In this document: piece by piece, positions 51,863 through 63,416 of the stretch
Numbering within the stretch: position 1 is the first letter of the stretch
How the letters are laid out: every line of letters starts with the position of its first letter
DNA from: Symsagittifera roscoffensis
Lineage: Eukaryota > Xenacoelomorpha > Acoela > Convolutidae
NCBI RefSeq assembly: GCF_963678635.1
Contig: NC_087063.1
Coordinates: 10,636,386-10,700,385 of the forward strand
DNA length: 64,000 nucleotides
Reading direction: 5' to 3'
The notes under the pieces: model-generated
What the model saw: only the letters and a program-made list of their open reading frames with translations
Database searches by the model: none
Told to the model about the DNA's origin: nothing
Made by a program: the position numbers and the translations under genes

Positions 51863-54800
51863 TTTAGAGCAAACTAAATGCTGGGGTGGAGCATCGTAAC
51901 TTTTTCTATTTGAGAGAAGGGGGTTGGGAGAATTTTGGGATATCAGTTTTATCCTAAAAACTTGTTTGATATTAATGAGATTGCTCAGTAGAATTCAAAA
52001 ACTGGACAATGTTAACATCCTATCTTCCAAAATTGTTTGGAGGGGGAGGAGAATGTTAACTTGGTGCTATTTCAATTTTCTTTTCGAAAAACCGCCCCCC
52101 CCCTAAAAAATTTTCTCTGCACGCCACTGTGTAAAATTGTAAAATGTATGCAATTCTCGGACATAAATCTGGGTTATAAGTTTTTGTTTTTCTCCAATTT
52201 TTTTATTATAATTCGAATCATTAGCGGTAACAGACATATCTTTAACTGCCCATTTTTTATGGTTTTTTTTTGCAAACTAAATATCATAGTTTATAAATAA
52301 TCCTTTACAATTTTTTTCAAGAACTCATGCTATTTCCTCATGTGTCTATAGTCTGTAGATTATTTTGTTTCCAATTTTTAAATTATCGAAGTATTTTAAG
52401 TTTTGTTATCAAAATTTCAACATTTTTTCTCAAACAATCAGATTCATTTGAATGCTGAAAATGATTTATTTTGAATACTTGTTTAGAGTTTATGATTTTC
52501 ATAAAATGATTTTCCTATGCGATTCTTTGTCATGATTAACGCTAATTATGAACTAAAATAGCCTAATTTTTAAAAAGCATTGTTTTAAGATGAAAGCAAG
52601 GACAGCCGGTTACTGTGCAATTTGCAAGTTCCGACCATAGTCTTTAAAAAAACTACAAGAGTAAGTTTTTTTTTAATTAATTTTTCTGCGTGGGTTGATG
52701 CAAAAAGTCTGAAATAAACTATACTTACAGGCAAGTTAGACAGAAATGTTTTTTTCTTAGAAAAATGACTGAAAAAACAAAAATAAAAAAAATCTTCAAA
52801 GGGTTTTAAAAAATTGTTTTTCAAATCTTGTTCCTGAAAATTTTCCATTTTTTTTTTGAAGTTTTTAGTTCCCAGATTGGAGCTACGAAATTCCAACAGT
52901 TAATTTTTCTTGCTTAAGGTTAAATTTTTAGGGATTAACTTTATACTAATTAAGCTGTTGAATGCCCGCTTTATTCGCTCGAAGTTAGACGAAAAATCAA
53001 AAATTTCAAACCTGTTTTTCTCGACACTGAAATTTTTTTTGAAATTTGAAATGTCGTTCGCATCACGACTGAAAGGGCTTTATTATGATATATTTATCAG
53101 CCCAGTCCCATGATTATTTGTGATAGGTGATTTTGAGTGGAAAACAAAAAGAAGAAAAATTGAAACACACCCCGAATACAAAGTTCATCCCCATTTTCAG
53201 CCAACGTTTCAGCCAACGTTTTAGAGCAAACTAAATGCTGGGGTGGAGCATCGTAACTTTTTCTATTTGAGATAAGGGGGTTGGGAGGATTTTGGGATAT
53301 CAGTTTTATCCTAAAAACTTGTTTGATATTAATGAGATTGCTCAGTAGAATTCAAAAACTGGACAATGTTAACATCCTATCTTCCAAAATTGTTTGGAGG
53401 GGGAGGAGAATGTTAACTTGGTGCTATTTCAATTTTCTTTTCGAAAAACCGCCCCCCCCCCCCCTAAAAAATTTTCTCTGCACGCCACTGTGTAAAATTG
53501 TAAAATGTATGCAATTCTCGGACATAAATCTGGGTTATAAGTTTTTGTTTTTCTCCAATTTTTTTATTATAATTCGAATCATTAGCGGTAACAGACATAT
53601 CTTTAACTGCCCATTTTTTATGGTTTTTTTTTGCAAACTAAATATCATAGTTTATAAATAATCCTTTACAATTTTTTTCAAGAGCTCATGCTATTTCCTC
53701 ATGTGTCTATAGTCTGTAGATTATTTTGTTTCCAATTTTTAAATTATCGAAGTATTTTAAGTTTTGTTATCAAAATTTCAACATTTTTTCTCAAACAATC
53801 AGATTCATTTGAATGCTGAAAATGATTTATTTTGAATACTTGTTTAGAGTTTATGATTTTCATAAAATGATTTTCCTATGCGATTCTTTGTCATGATTAA
53901 CGCTAATTATGAACTAAAATAGCCTAATTTTTAAAAAGCATTGTTTTAAGATGAAAGCAAGGACAGCCGGTTACTGTGCAATTTGCAAGTTCCGACCATA
54001 GTCTTTAAAAAAACTACAAGAGTAAGTTTTTTTTTAATTAATTTTTCTGCGTGGGTTGATGCAAAAAGTCTGAAATAAACTATACTTACAGGCAAGTTAG
54101 ACAGAAATGTTTTTTTCTTAGAAAAATGACTGAAAAAACAAAAATAAAAAAAATCTTCAAAGGGTTTTAAAAAATTGTTTTTCAAATCTTGTTCCTGAAA
54201 ATTTTCCATTTTTTTTTTTGAAGTTTTTAGTTCCCAGATTGGAGCTACGAAATTCCAACAGTTAATTTTTCTTGCTTAAGGTTAAATTTTTAGGGATTAA
54301 CTTTATACTAATTAAGCTGTTGAATGCCCGCTTTATTCGCTCGAAGTTAGACGAAAAATCAAAAATTTCAAACCTGTTTTTCTCGACACTGAAATTTTTT
54401 TTGAAATTTGAAATGTCGTTCGCATCACGACTGAAAGGGCTTTATTATGATATATTTATCAGCCCAGTCCCATGATTATTTGTGATAGGTGATTTTGAGT
54501 GGAAAACAAAAAGAAGAAAAATTGAAACACACCCCGAATACAAAGTTCATCCCCATTTTCAGCCAACGTTTCAGCCAACGTTTTAGAGCAAACTAAATGC
54601 TGGGGTGGAGCATCGTAACTTTTTCTATTTGAGATAAGGGGGTTGGGAGGATTTTGGGATATCAGTTTTATCCTAAAAACTTGTTTGATATTAATGAGAT
54701 TGCTCAGTAGAATTCAAAAACTGGACAATGTTAACATCCTATCTTCCAAAATTGTTTGGAGGGGGAGGAGAATGTTAACTTGGTGCTATTTCAATTTTCT

Positions 54801-55950
54801 TTTCGAAAAACCGCCCCCCCCCCCCCCTAAAAAATTTTCTCTGCACGCCACTGTGTAAAATTGTAAAATGTATGCATTTCTCGGACATAAATCTGGGTTA
54901 TATGTTTTTGTTTTTCTCCAATTTTTTTATTATAATTCGAATCATTAGCGGTAACAGACATATCTTTAACTGCCCATTTTTTATGGTTTTTTTTTGCAAA
55001 CTAAATATCATAGTTTATAAATAATCCTTTACAATTTTTTTCAAGAGCTCATGCTATTTCCTCATGTGTCTATAGTCTGTAGATTATTTTGTTTCCAATT
55101 TTTAAATTATCGAAGTATTTTAAGTTTTGTTATCAAAATTTCAACATTTTTTCTCAAACAATCAGATTCATTTGAATGCTGAAAATGATTTATTTTGAAT
55201 ACTTGTTTAGAGTTTATGATTTTCATAAAATGATTTTCCTATGCGATTCTTTGTCATGATTAACGCTAATTATGAACTAAAATAGCCTAATTTTTAAAAA
55301 GCATTGTTTTAAGATGAAAGCAAGGACAGCCGGTTACTGTGCAATTTGCACAGAATGTTCCGACCATAGTCTTTAAAAAAACTACAAGAGTAAGTTTTTT
55401 TTTAATTAATTTTTCTGCGTGGGTTGATGCAAAAAGTCTGAAATAAACTATACTTACAGGCAAGTTAGACAGAAATGTTTTTTTCTTAGAAAAATGACTG
55501 AAAAAACAAAAATAAAAAAAATCTTCAAAGGGTTTTAAAAAATTGTTTTTCAAATCTTGTTCCTGAAAATTTTCCATTTTTTTTTTTGAAGTTTTTAGTT
55601 CCCAGATTGGAGCTACGAAATTCCAACAGTTAATTTTTCTTGCTTAAGGTTAAATTTTTAGGGATTAACTTTATACTAATTAAGCTGTTGAATGCCCGCT
55701 TTATTCGCTCGAAGTTAGACGAAAAATCAAAAATTTCAAACCTGTTTTTCTCGACACTGAAATTTTTTTTGAAATTTGAAATGTCGTTCGCATCACGACT
55801 GAAAGGGCTTTATTATGATATATTTATCAGCCCAGTCCCATGATTATTTGTGATAGGTGATTTTGAGTGGAAAACAAAAAGAAGAAAAATTGAAACACAC
55901 CCCGAATACAAAGTTCATCCCCATTTTCAGCCAACGTTTCAGCCAACGTT
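51863..55950. repeat. three tandem copies of a 1.36-kb unit
   Basis: Units start TTAGAGCAAACTAAATGCTG at 51864, 53221 and 54583 (1357 and 1362 bp apart). They are almost identical, differing mainly in the length of a C run (near 52095, 53452 and 54812), in one short insertion in copy 3 (near 55350) and in few substitutions. Each ends with a doubled TCAGCCAACGTT. ORFs recur in each copy in both strands with Phe/Lys-rich products and are not supported as genes. Parts of the unit occur elsewhere as single diverged copies (5800-5920, 9560-9720). Confidence 0.95.
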
Positions 55951-56257
55951 TCATCAAATTGGAGCTCACGAAAATCAAGTTTCGTAAGACTGGTCCAAAA
56001 ATCGGAAAAGTCTAGCCCATTTTTTGATAAAAAAGATAGCTCATTTGACTTTTAAATTCTAAACGCGGCTTCCGACAGTTGTTTTAAATTATCTTACATT
56101 TGATCCTAGCGAGCTTTCTTTTAGGTGGTCAAATCAGGCGAAAAAATTCCCCATACTTCAAGAAGTTGTCGGAACAATGGGCTGATTGCTTTCTTTTTTT
56201 ATTTTTGTTTCAATTATGTTTAGTTGTGACAAATCACTGGAAGTTTTATTGCTTTAG
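55951..56257. other. non-coding, upstream of candidate exon
   Basis: No gene was seen. It ends in a moderate acceptor (TTTTATTGCTTTAG). Confidence 0.5.
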
Positions 56258-56448
56258 CCACCTACGTGACTTACGATGACGGCGGTTTGTCGCTGGCAGA
56301 AGTAGGGGATCTTTCCATTTCTGGGAATTCCGAAAAAGACGCCCTCTGTGTTGAAACGGAATTGCAGTTTTTAAGGAGAATGTCACTATTGTTCCCGTGT
56401 TCCTCGGGCACTCGACGGTCCCAATACATCTGTGTTGTCGACTTCTGA
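56258..56448 (+). CDS. candidate terminal exon, unassigned
   Basis: After the acceptor, two bases lead into 62 open codons (TYVTYDDGGLSLAEVGDLSI, then EKDALCVETELQFLRRMSLL, then RRSQYICVVDF) to TGA at 56446-56448. GC content is clearly above the surroundings. An AATAAA lies at 56479-56484, only 31 nt after the stop. The start phase would accept the exon at 42764-42944 as its predecessor, but one in three exons would fit by chance. The minus-strand frame over the same bases is a shadow. The product is not recognised. Confidence 0.45.
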
Positions 56449-56478
56449 AGATAAAAAAAATTCAAATCCAGATCCTGC

Positions 56479-56484
56479 AATAAA
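56479..56484 (+). terminator. poly(A) signal after candidate terminal exon
   Basis: AATAAA in CCTGCAATAAATGTTAAC. Confidence 0.45.
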
Positions 56485-56639
56485 TGTTAACTGAATCCCG
56501 TATCACACTAAAAAGTAATGAAATTAACAATGTCTTGTAAATGTTATAGCCGTTCGGTCGCTTTCATTCTTTTTCTCAAACTGAAATAGACTTTAAATTT
56601 GAACCATTGATTTCAAAGCTCTAGATCGCGTTGAGTAAT

Positions 56640-57055
56640 TACCATCAGGCGCGGATCTTGGAATTTCTCGAGGGAGATTTTCAAAAAAGAAACTGTTTTT
56701 TAGGTCGACCAAATTGATTTTCTAAGCTCTCCCAAACCATTATAAACACCCTAACTTGACCAATTTTTTCTGCACCGCAGGCAAAGTTTTGGAAAAAAGG
56801 CCAAAAAAAGGCGTTCCTAGGCACTTTTTGAAAAATGTCGACCAAAAAATCGCGTTTTTTTGTCGCGAGATCCCCCCTCAAAAAATTAGTTTAGATTGGC
56901 GACGAAGGCGCTTTTAGAAAAGTTTTAAGGTCAGTCAGCCAAAAAAGGATATCTCAAATAGTACAAAGGGGGACCCTTTGTGTTGGCAGGGGGTCGAATC
57001 CCTCAAAGGAGCGTCCGCCCACACGCCCCCCACCCCCCAAATCCGCTACTGATTA
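56640..57055 (-). repeat. dispersed G-rich-ended repeat (family D), reverse orientation
   Basis: On the plus strand: TTCTGCACCGCAGGCAAAG, CAAAGGGGGACCCTTTGTG, GGCAGGGGGTCGAATCCC, then CCCCCAAATCCGCTACTG. These are the landmarks of the 4348 copy, inverted. Ordinary intergenic AT-rich DNA lies between this and 57600. Confidence 0.75.
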
Positions 57056-57979
57056 CCACGCATACAATACTTGAAAACAATCGGGACATATTGGTGTAAA
57101 TTTCATCGACTTAATCGTAAATTTCATCATAAAATTCGTAAAAACTCATTTGTGCGGGTAAAATCGTTAAAGAGTTTTCTGATTTTGTTTCTGTAAAAAG
57201 TCAACCTTGTTCACTGTAAAAAAGGCAAGTAAGCTGTAGTGTGAATGTACGGTTGACACAATATCCGCATTTTTTTTGCAGTTTCATTCCTTTTCTCACT
57301 CGCTTATCTCACCCATTCTGCTTGTATCTTCTGACAATTAATGATATTTCTTCTCTCTCCTGAGCTAATTTAAAAAAAGTTCCTTGAGTTGTTTTGCCAA
57401 AAATTTAGGAATAGCCAAAAACAGGACTTTTTTGAGCGGACCAAATTTCCAATTAGAGAGATAAATCTTGACCAAGAAAAAAGCTTGACTCTGATTAGAT
57501 AGCGAGATAGAAAAACCTTTGAAATATTTTGTCATTTTTAAAAGAAAGTTTGGGGAAAAGCTGCTATCTTACATTTTTCTCCTAAGAAAGTTGTAAAGTT
57601 GTAAATTGCCTACAACTTATAATAAGTTATTCAACAATTTTTTTTGTAAGAGGTCAACCGGGGCCGTTATTAATGGTTTACGCTGTTCTAACGCCCCCTT
57701 CCTCTCCATTAGCCGTTATGACATAACTTTTAGGGTGTAACCATTAGTACTAGGTATACGTTGTAAAGTGTCGGTGCATATTATCATGACAAAACGAATA
57801 AAACTTGAAACTTGAAACGCAATTTCTCCAATTGGGTTGAAATTAGACAAAGTTGAAGGGAACAAAACTTGCGTATTACTACCTGAGGGAATATGGCGCA
57901 TATTAGTGCAAATTTTGGGCCTAAAAATTTATTTCAAAACGACCATTTTTGACTTTTTTAGTCAATTAAAAATACAAAA
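57056..57979. other. intergenic stretch
   Basis: No gene. The plus strand at 57797-57820 reads CGAATAAAACTTGAAACTTG, a poly(A)-like signal followed by tandem TTGAAAC words, possibly the 3' tail of a non-LTR element or SINE. Confidence 0.35.
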
Positions 57980-58520
57980 GAACAAGACTGCTCGTATCAG
58001 GGCGAAGCCCTGAATGTTCCGACTGCCTATTAAGGTTTATGGAGCAGTAATAACATCGAAAAATTAAAAGTAATAAAACAAAATGAATTTTTTTTTTAAT
58101 TTGAATTTTTGTAAATAAAAATCATCCCCCCCCACACGCCATATAAAGTACAAAAGGATAGATTTTTGCCTACTTGTAACAAATCAATTATGACAAATAA
58201 GCTTCGTTAAACCAATTTGGGACGATTTTCTAGGACTGATTAACTCTCCGCTTACGCGTTAATAGCGCGAAATATATCGCGCGTTAATTGTCCCAAATTG
58301 GCCAAAATGGCAATCTTTAAACCCCCATAACTTTACGAAAAATGATCACAGGTAAAATATCTTTTCAAAATTGAGCTCAGAAAAACAATACCTTTCGAAA
58401 GATATTAAAAAAATTCCGTGAAAAATGGCTAGTTAAAAAAGTCGAAATTTGTCTGAAGAAAAAAAAACCCACCCCCGAGCACAAATATTCCGTTACTTTC
58501 GTATCGTAAGTCGGAACAAC
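57980..58520 (+). mobile_element. family H element, right end truncated
   Basis: It starts GAACAAGACTGCTCGTATCA with a perfect stem-loop CAGGGCGAAGCCCTG. The body carries CCCCCCACACGCCATATAAA, CGCTTACGCGTTAATAGCGC and GGCCAAAATGGCAATCTT, and ends TATCGTAAGTCGGAACAAC. A separate left-end fragment lies at 58671-58717. Confidence 0.75.
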
Positions 58521-59035
58521 TACTGAATCAATTGCTGTCAAAAAATACATAAAAGTGAGCTTCTGAAACAAAATTTATGAAAGATATAATCTCTAAAACG
58601 TTTCTGTTGAGTGAAACAATTGGTTCATTGCTGACAAAAAATAAACCAATAATAAACTCTTATATAGCCCAACAAGACTGCTCGTATCAGGGCAAAACCT
58701 GGAGTGCTCCAACTGCCAATTAATTGGTCTCAAAATACTTTTGGTATTTGAAATACTGGCAAACTACTAAATTTAGGCTGATTAAAATTTTAAAATTTTA
58801 GTCTTTTATGGAATTAATAAGAGTGAAACCAATTAGATTACCTCAATTCAATTTTGGATTAATTATGAGTGCCGATAATTTGCCGCGCATAAATAATTTG
58901 CGTATTGAGGCAAACTATCAAAGTATTATTCTAACCAGCAAAGCCGCACTTTACTCTCAGGCAAGCGTGATAAGTAGATTTCCGGATCGAAGACCATTGC
59001 AGTCAATTTTTTCTAAAATCTGTCTGAAAAAAAAA

Positions 59036-59660
59036 GCAAGACTGCTCCTATCTGGGCGATGCCTTGAATCTTTTGACTGCGTTTTGAGGTCTATGGAGCA
59101 GTAATAACATAAAAAAATTAAAAAGGGTGACGTAAAAATCATCCCCCCACAGGCCATATAAAATTCAAATTGATAAATTTCGCTCCTAGCAACAAAAAAC
59201 TTCATAATAAAGGCATATAAGCTGCGTTCAACCAATTTGGAACAATTTATGAGCAGGATTAAATCTTCGTTTACGCGTTAACAGCGCGAAAGCGGGACAA
59301 CAATAAATTTTGAATGATATAAAAAAAATTCCGTCAAAAATTCCTAGTTAAAAAAGTCAAAATTTGTCTGAAAAAAACCCACCCCGAGCACAAATATTCC
59401 GTTACTTTCGTTANNNNNNNNNNNNNNNNNNNNNNNNNNNNNNNNNNNNNNNNNNNNNNNNNNNNNNNNNNNNNNNNNNNNNNNNNNNNNNNNNNNNNNN
59501 NNNNNNNNNNNNNNNNNNNNNNNNNNNNNNNNNNNNNNNNNNNNNNNNNNNNNNNNNNNNNNNNNNNNNNNNNNNNNNNNNNNNNNNNNNNNNNNNNNNN
59601 NNNNNNNNNNNNNGTAGTCGGAACATTCAGGGCTTCGCCCTGTTACGAGCAGTCTTGTTT
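59036..59660 (+). mobile_element. family H element spanning an assembly gap, both ends present
   Basis: The left end CAAGACTGCTCCTATCTGGG is diverged. The right end (59614-59660) reads GTAGTCGGAACATTCAGGGC, then TTCGCCCTGTTACGAGCAG, then TCTTGTTT, the inverted complement of the canonical left end. The middle is replaced by 200 N, so the true size is unknown. Confidence 0.7.
59414..59613. other. assembly gap (200 N)
   Basis: Exactly 200 N, falling inside a family H element where repeats probably broke the assembly. Confidence 1.
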
Positions 59661-60554
59661 GGTTTCTTGATGCATCGATTTACTGATATAGCATCAGAAC
59701 TATGATGACGAGTCCCTGTAACGTAGCCAGATCCTTCATACGATAATCGACTGAGCGTCACGGAGTTTTAATTCAAGCTACCATGAAAATACAAGCCCAA
59801 ATATGATTTCAAACAATTTATGGGGTTTTATCTTTTTTTTATTTCCAGTATCTTTGGTTAAAGGTTGTTTTTAACTCTAAAGGTTGTTTTTGAAGCTTCT
59901 AATGATGTTGACGCCCGGCTTATTAATGTAAAATCACCCACTGACTCCTGTTTTATGTTTTTAGTATTTTGAGTCTGTTTTGGACTTTTTTGGACTATTT
60001 TTGACAACGTTATATTGCGATGTTCTATCTCTGGTTGCGCAGTTCTATGCTTCTCTCGGTAGTTTTGTCTCGGCTAAAAGATGCAAGTAACTTTTGATTT
60101 TTTTCTAAAGGAGAAATTTCTTTTTTCTAGTTCAAATTTTTACAAAAATTGTATTTGCGAATTAAAGTCGAGTGAATAATAATGCTGAAAACTTTGATCC
60201 TGTGAGAGCGGAAATTTTTTTAAAAGACACCAAATCGTTAATTATCTGATGAGATACAAAGCTTTTTGGACGGATGCCTAAATCTATGATTTAAATTGCC
60301 AAGTAACCATTTATAGTATAGCTTCACAATTGTATAAATCATTCCATGTTTGAATTTGTTTTCCTTCAGCATTCGTATTAAGTTTCTTTTTTCAAGATAA
60401 CTAATTCCTAATGAAAACAAAGCATTTTCTTTGAGTAATGTAAAATTATACTCTAAAAATATATATTTTATGGTATATTCAAAGTTTTGATAATCAAGGG
60501 AATTAATGATTAGGGTAAATTTTGAATTTTTGACAAAGATATCAATCTTTATTT
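59661..60554. other. intergenic stretch
   Basis: AT-rich with no gene. A short direct repeat AAAGGTTGTTTTTAACTCTA / AAAGGTTGTTTTTGAAGC is at 59860-59900. Confidence 0.4.
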
Positions 60555-60915
60555 TTTTAGGTTGACTAATTTGATTGTCCGAGTTATCTCAAAGCACTAA
60601 AAAGACCCTGTTTTGGCCAAGTTTTCTCCGCCGCAGAAAATTTTTGGAAAAAACATGCCAAAAGAGGCGTTTTTAGGCCCTTTTCGGAATATTTTGACCA
60701 AAAAAAAAGCACTTTTGGCGCGCAATTTCCGCTCAAAGTTAGTAAAAATTGGCGTCGAATACGCCTTTAAAAACATTTTAAGTTTTGGGAGCCAAAAATG
60801 AATATCTCAAAATAGTACAAAGAGGCCCGTTGGGTCGGCAGGGGTCAAATCCCTGAAGAGGCAGAGCGGTGTGAAAGCCAACCCCCCTAAATCCACCCTT
60901 AATCCGCCCCTTTAA
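60555..60915 (-). repeat. dispersed G-rich-ended repeat (family D), reverse orientation
   Basis: Plus strand: TCTCCGCCGCAGAAAATTTT, GTTGGGTCGGCAGGGGTCAA and CCCCCCTAAATCCACCC, inverted relative to 4348. Confidence 0.75.
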
Positions 60916-60985
60916 ACGGGGAATCACTCGCACCTTCAGGATTTTCAACCTGTATCTGGTTACCCTTAATTCTATATAATTCAAC

Positions 60986-61662
60986 GCTGCCCGCACTGAC
61001 AAAAATGGTTTTGGATCGATTTTAATTGATTTTAAATCAATGTTAACTCAATTCAAATTGTTAACCAATGTACATTTTGTGAAAAAATCGAGAAAAGAGT
61101 CACCAAAATTTAAATTTTGAGCACAAAAACATGAAAAGAAATCATTGAATTTATCATTTTAAATCAAAACTTTGAGCAAAAACCTTTATAACAAATCAAA
61201 AAAATGACCGGTATAGATCAATCTTTGAGCTCAAATATTCAGGGAAATCGTAAATTGTTATTATTGTTTTTAAAGCTTTTAGGTCTTTTTTATGCTACCA
61301 TACACTACAGATGTAAAATGAAGAATGATGGGCGATGAAAAAATACAACACAAACTCGAAACTGATTAAACTTGAATAAAAAATTGACTTCATTTGATTT
61401 AAATCCTTTTTAATACCCCTAAAGTTGAAAACAAGTTAAGAGATTAAAAAAAGTTTTTAAATCGATTTGAAATCGATTTGAATCATTTATTAGCTGGGAT
61501 TAAATATCAATTTAAACCGATTTAAAATTGATCCAAAACATTATGAACCTTTTCTATTTGATATTCGTTTTCTTATATATAATACAATTGATTTGAATTA
61601 AGTCTAAATACTTTTTTCATACTAAAATCAATCCTAGTCCATTTTTGTCAGAGCGGCTGGGC
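60986..61662. mobile_element. inverted-repeat element (family S), complete
   Basis: The left end GCTGCCCGCACTGACAAAAATGG (60986-61008, read in parts GCTGCCCGCACTG and ACAAAAATGG) and the right end CCATTTTTGTCAGAGCGGC + TGGGC (61639-61662) are imperfect inverted repeats. Subterminal words ATCGATTTTAATTGATTTTA recur inside. No ORF. Right-end fragments of the same type are at 37845-37862 and near 11416. Confidence 0.6.
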
Positions 61663-61710
61663 TATTGTTTAACTACCGCATGTTATTCATGTCAGTATTT
61701 TTTAGATGTT

Positions 61711-63416
61711 AATCTTATGTTCTGGCCTTGAAAGCCAATGAAAATGAAATGTTCAAAATTGATAGCCACTAGCTTTTTAGCAAACAACCATAGCTCAACT
61801 GCTATTCCATTTTTTCTGATCGATTCCAAATTAGGTCGCACGTGACAAACTTTTTTCATTGTTTAATCATACTTAGTCAAAGATATGAGCACAAACTTTT
61901 GAGAATAAAATAACACATACTATTTTTCTTGAGAATAAAAAACAAAATTAATGAGACTCTGTATAAATTGGATATTTTTCCATTTTCAGTCTAATCTGTT
62001 TTTTTTTTTGTGGCTATTGCTTTTGTTGTTGTTCTAATGTGTGGGAACCCAATATATGGCTCTCATGACATATGAAAAAAATTGTGAAGATGGTTGCCTT
62101 GATAAGAAACATTCCTCTCATTTTTTATCCTTGACAACAAAATTACTCATTGAGCAAACACATCCAAAGGTTTTTCATCCAAGTTCTGATTGAAAGCAAA
62201 AACTCTCAATAGTTTCCACAAAATTTTGAAAACAGTTCTGATTTTATATTAAAAAGTTGCATAAGAATTTTCGGAATTCGATTAGTGTACCCAGTATGCA
62301 ACTCAGGCTGGTTTTGATTTTTGAATTTTTTGTTCAAACTTCCAAAGAAGGTGACGGAGTAATTGTGCTTGGTATCCTTTTTTTTCTCTAGTCAGTTTGC
62401 GACTTTTAAATTAGCATTTTTGACGGGGTTTGTCCGAATCATTCGAAAAATATTGTTGCCTTGAGCGCAAATTTAAAAAGATGTTTCACCTTTGATCATT
62501 TTTGTGAAGTTCTGGGGGTTTAAAACTTGCATTTTGCCTCCAATTTGGTCAATTTGGAACAATTAATCTTATGTTCTGGCCTTGAAAGCCAATGAAAATG
62601 AAATGTTCAAAATTGATAGCCACTAGCTTTTTAGCAAACAACCATAGCTCAACTGCTATTCCATTTTTTCTGATCGATTCCAAATTAGGTCGCACGTGAC
62701 AAACTTTTTTCATTGTTTAATCATACTTAGTCAAAGATATGAGCACAAACTTTTGAGAATAAAATAACACATACTATTTTTCTTGAGAATAAAAAACAAA
62801 ATTAATGAGACTCTGTATAAATTGGATATTTTTCCATTTTCAGTCTAATCTGTTTTTTTTGTGGCTATTGCTTTTGTTGTTGTTCTAATGTGTGGGAACC
62901 CAATATATGGCTCTCATGACATATGAAAAAAATTGTGAAGATGGTTGCCTTGATAAGAAACATTCCTCTCATTTTTTAGCCTTGACAACAAAATTACTCA
63001 TTGAGCAAACACATCCAAAGGTTTTTCATCCAAGTTCTGATTGAAAGCAAAAACTCTCAATAGTTTCCACAAAATTTTGAAAACAGTTCTGATTTTATAT
63101 TAAAAAGTTGCATAAGAATTTTCGGAATTCGATTAGTGTACCCAGTATGCAACTCAGGCTGGTTTTGATTTTTGAATTTTTTGTTCAAACTTCCAAAGAA
63201 GGTGACGGAGTAATTGTGCTTGGTATCCTTTTTTTTTTCTCTAGTCAGTTTGCGACTTTTAAATTAGCATTTTTGACGGGGTTTGTCCGAATCATTCGAA
63301 AAATATTGTTGCCTTGAGCGCAAATTTAAAAAGATGTTTCACCTTTGATCATTTTTGTGAAGTTCTGAGGGTTTAAAACTTGTATTTTGCCTCCAATTTG
63401 GTCAATTTGGAACATT
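61711..63416. repeat. tandem duplication of 853 bp
   Basis: AATCTTATGTTCTGGCCTTG begins both copies (61711 and 62564). They are almost identical to the end, differing mainly in T-run lengths and single bases (for example TTATCC/TTAGCC). Each copy ends in reverse family H sequence (CACCTTTGATCATTTTTGTG, CAATTTGGTCAATTTGGAAC). No ORF beyond chance. Confidence 0.95.

Noticed and set aside
52585-55843. Recurring 67-126 codon ORFs in the 1.36-kb tandem units
   Set aside because: They recur because the DNA repeats; Phe/Lys-rich, no splice or start context, no domain.
57716-57901. Minus-strand 61-codon ORF with ordinary composition
   Set aside because: No splice limits or poly(A) signal on that strand; the plus strand there looks like the 3' end of a repeat.
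58808-59104. 98-codon ORF starting MELIRVKPIRLPQF
   Set aside because: It runs into the left end of a family H element and lacks supporting signals.
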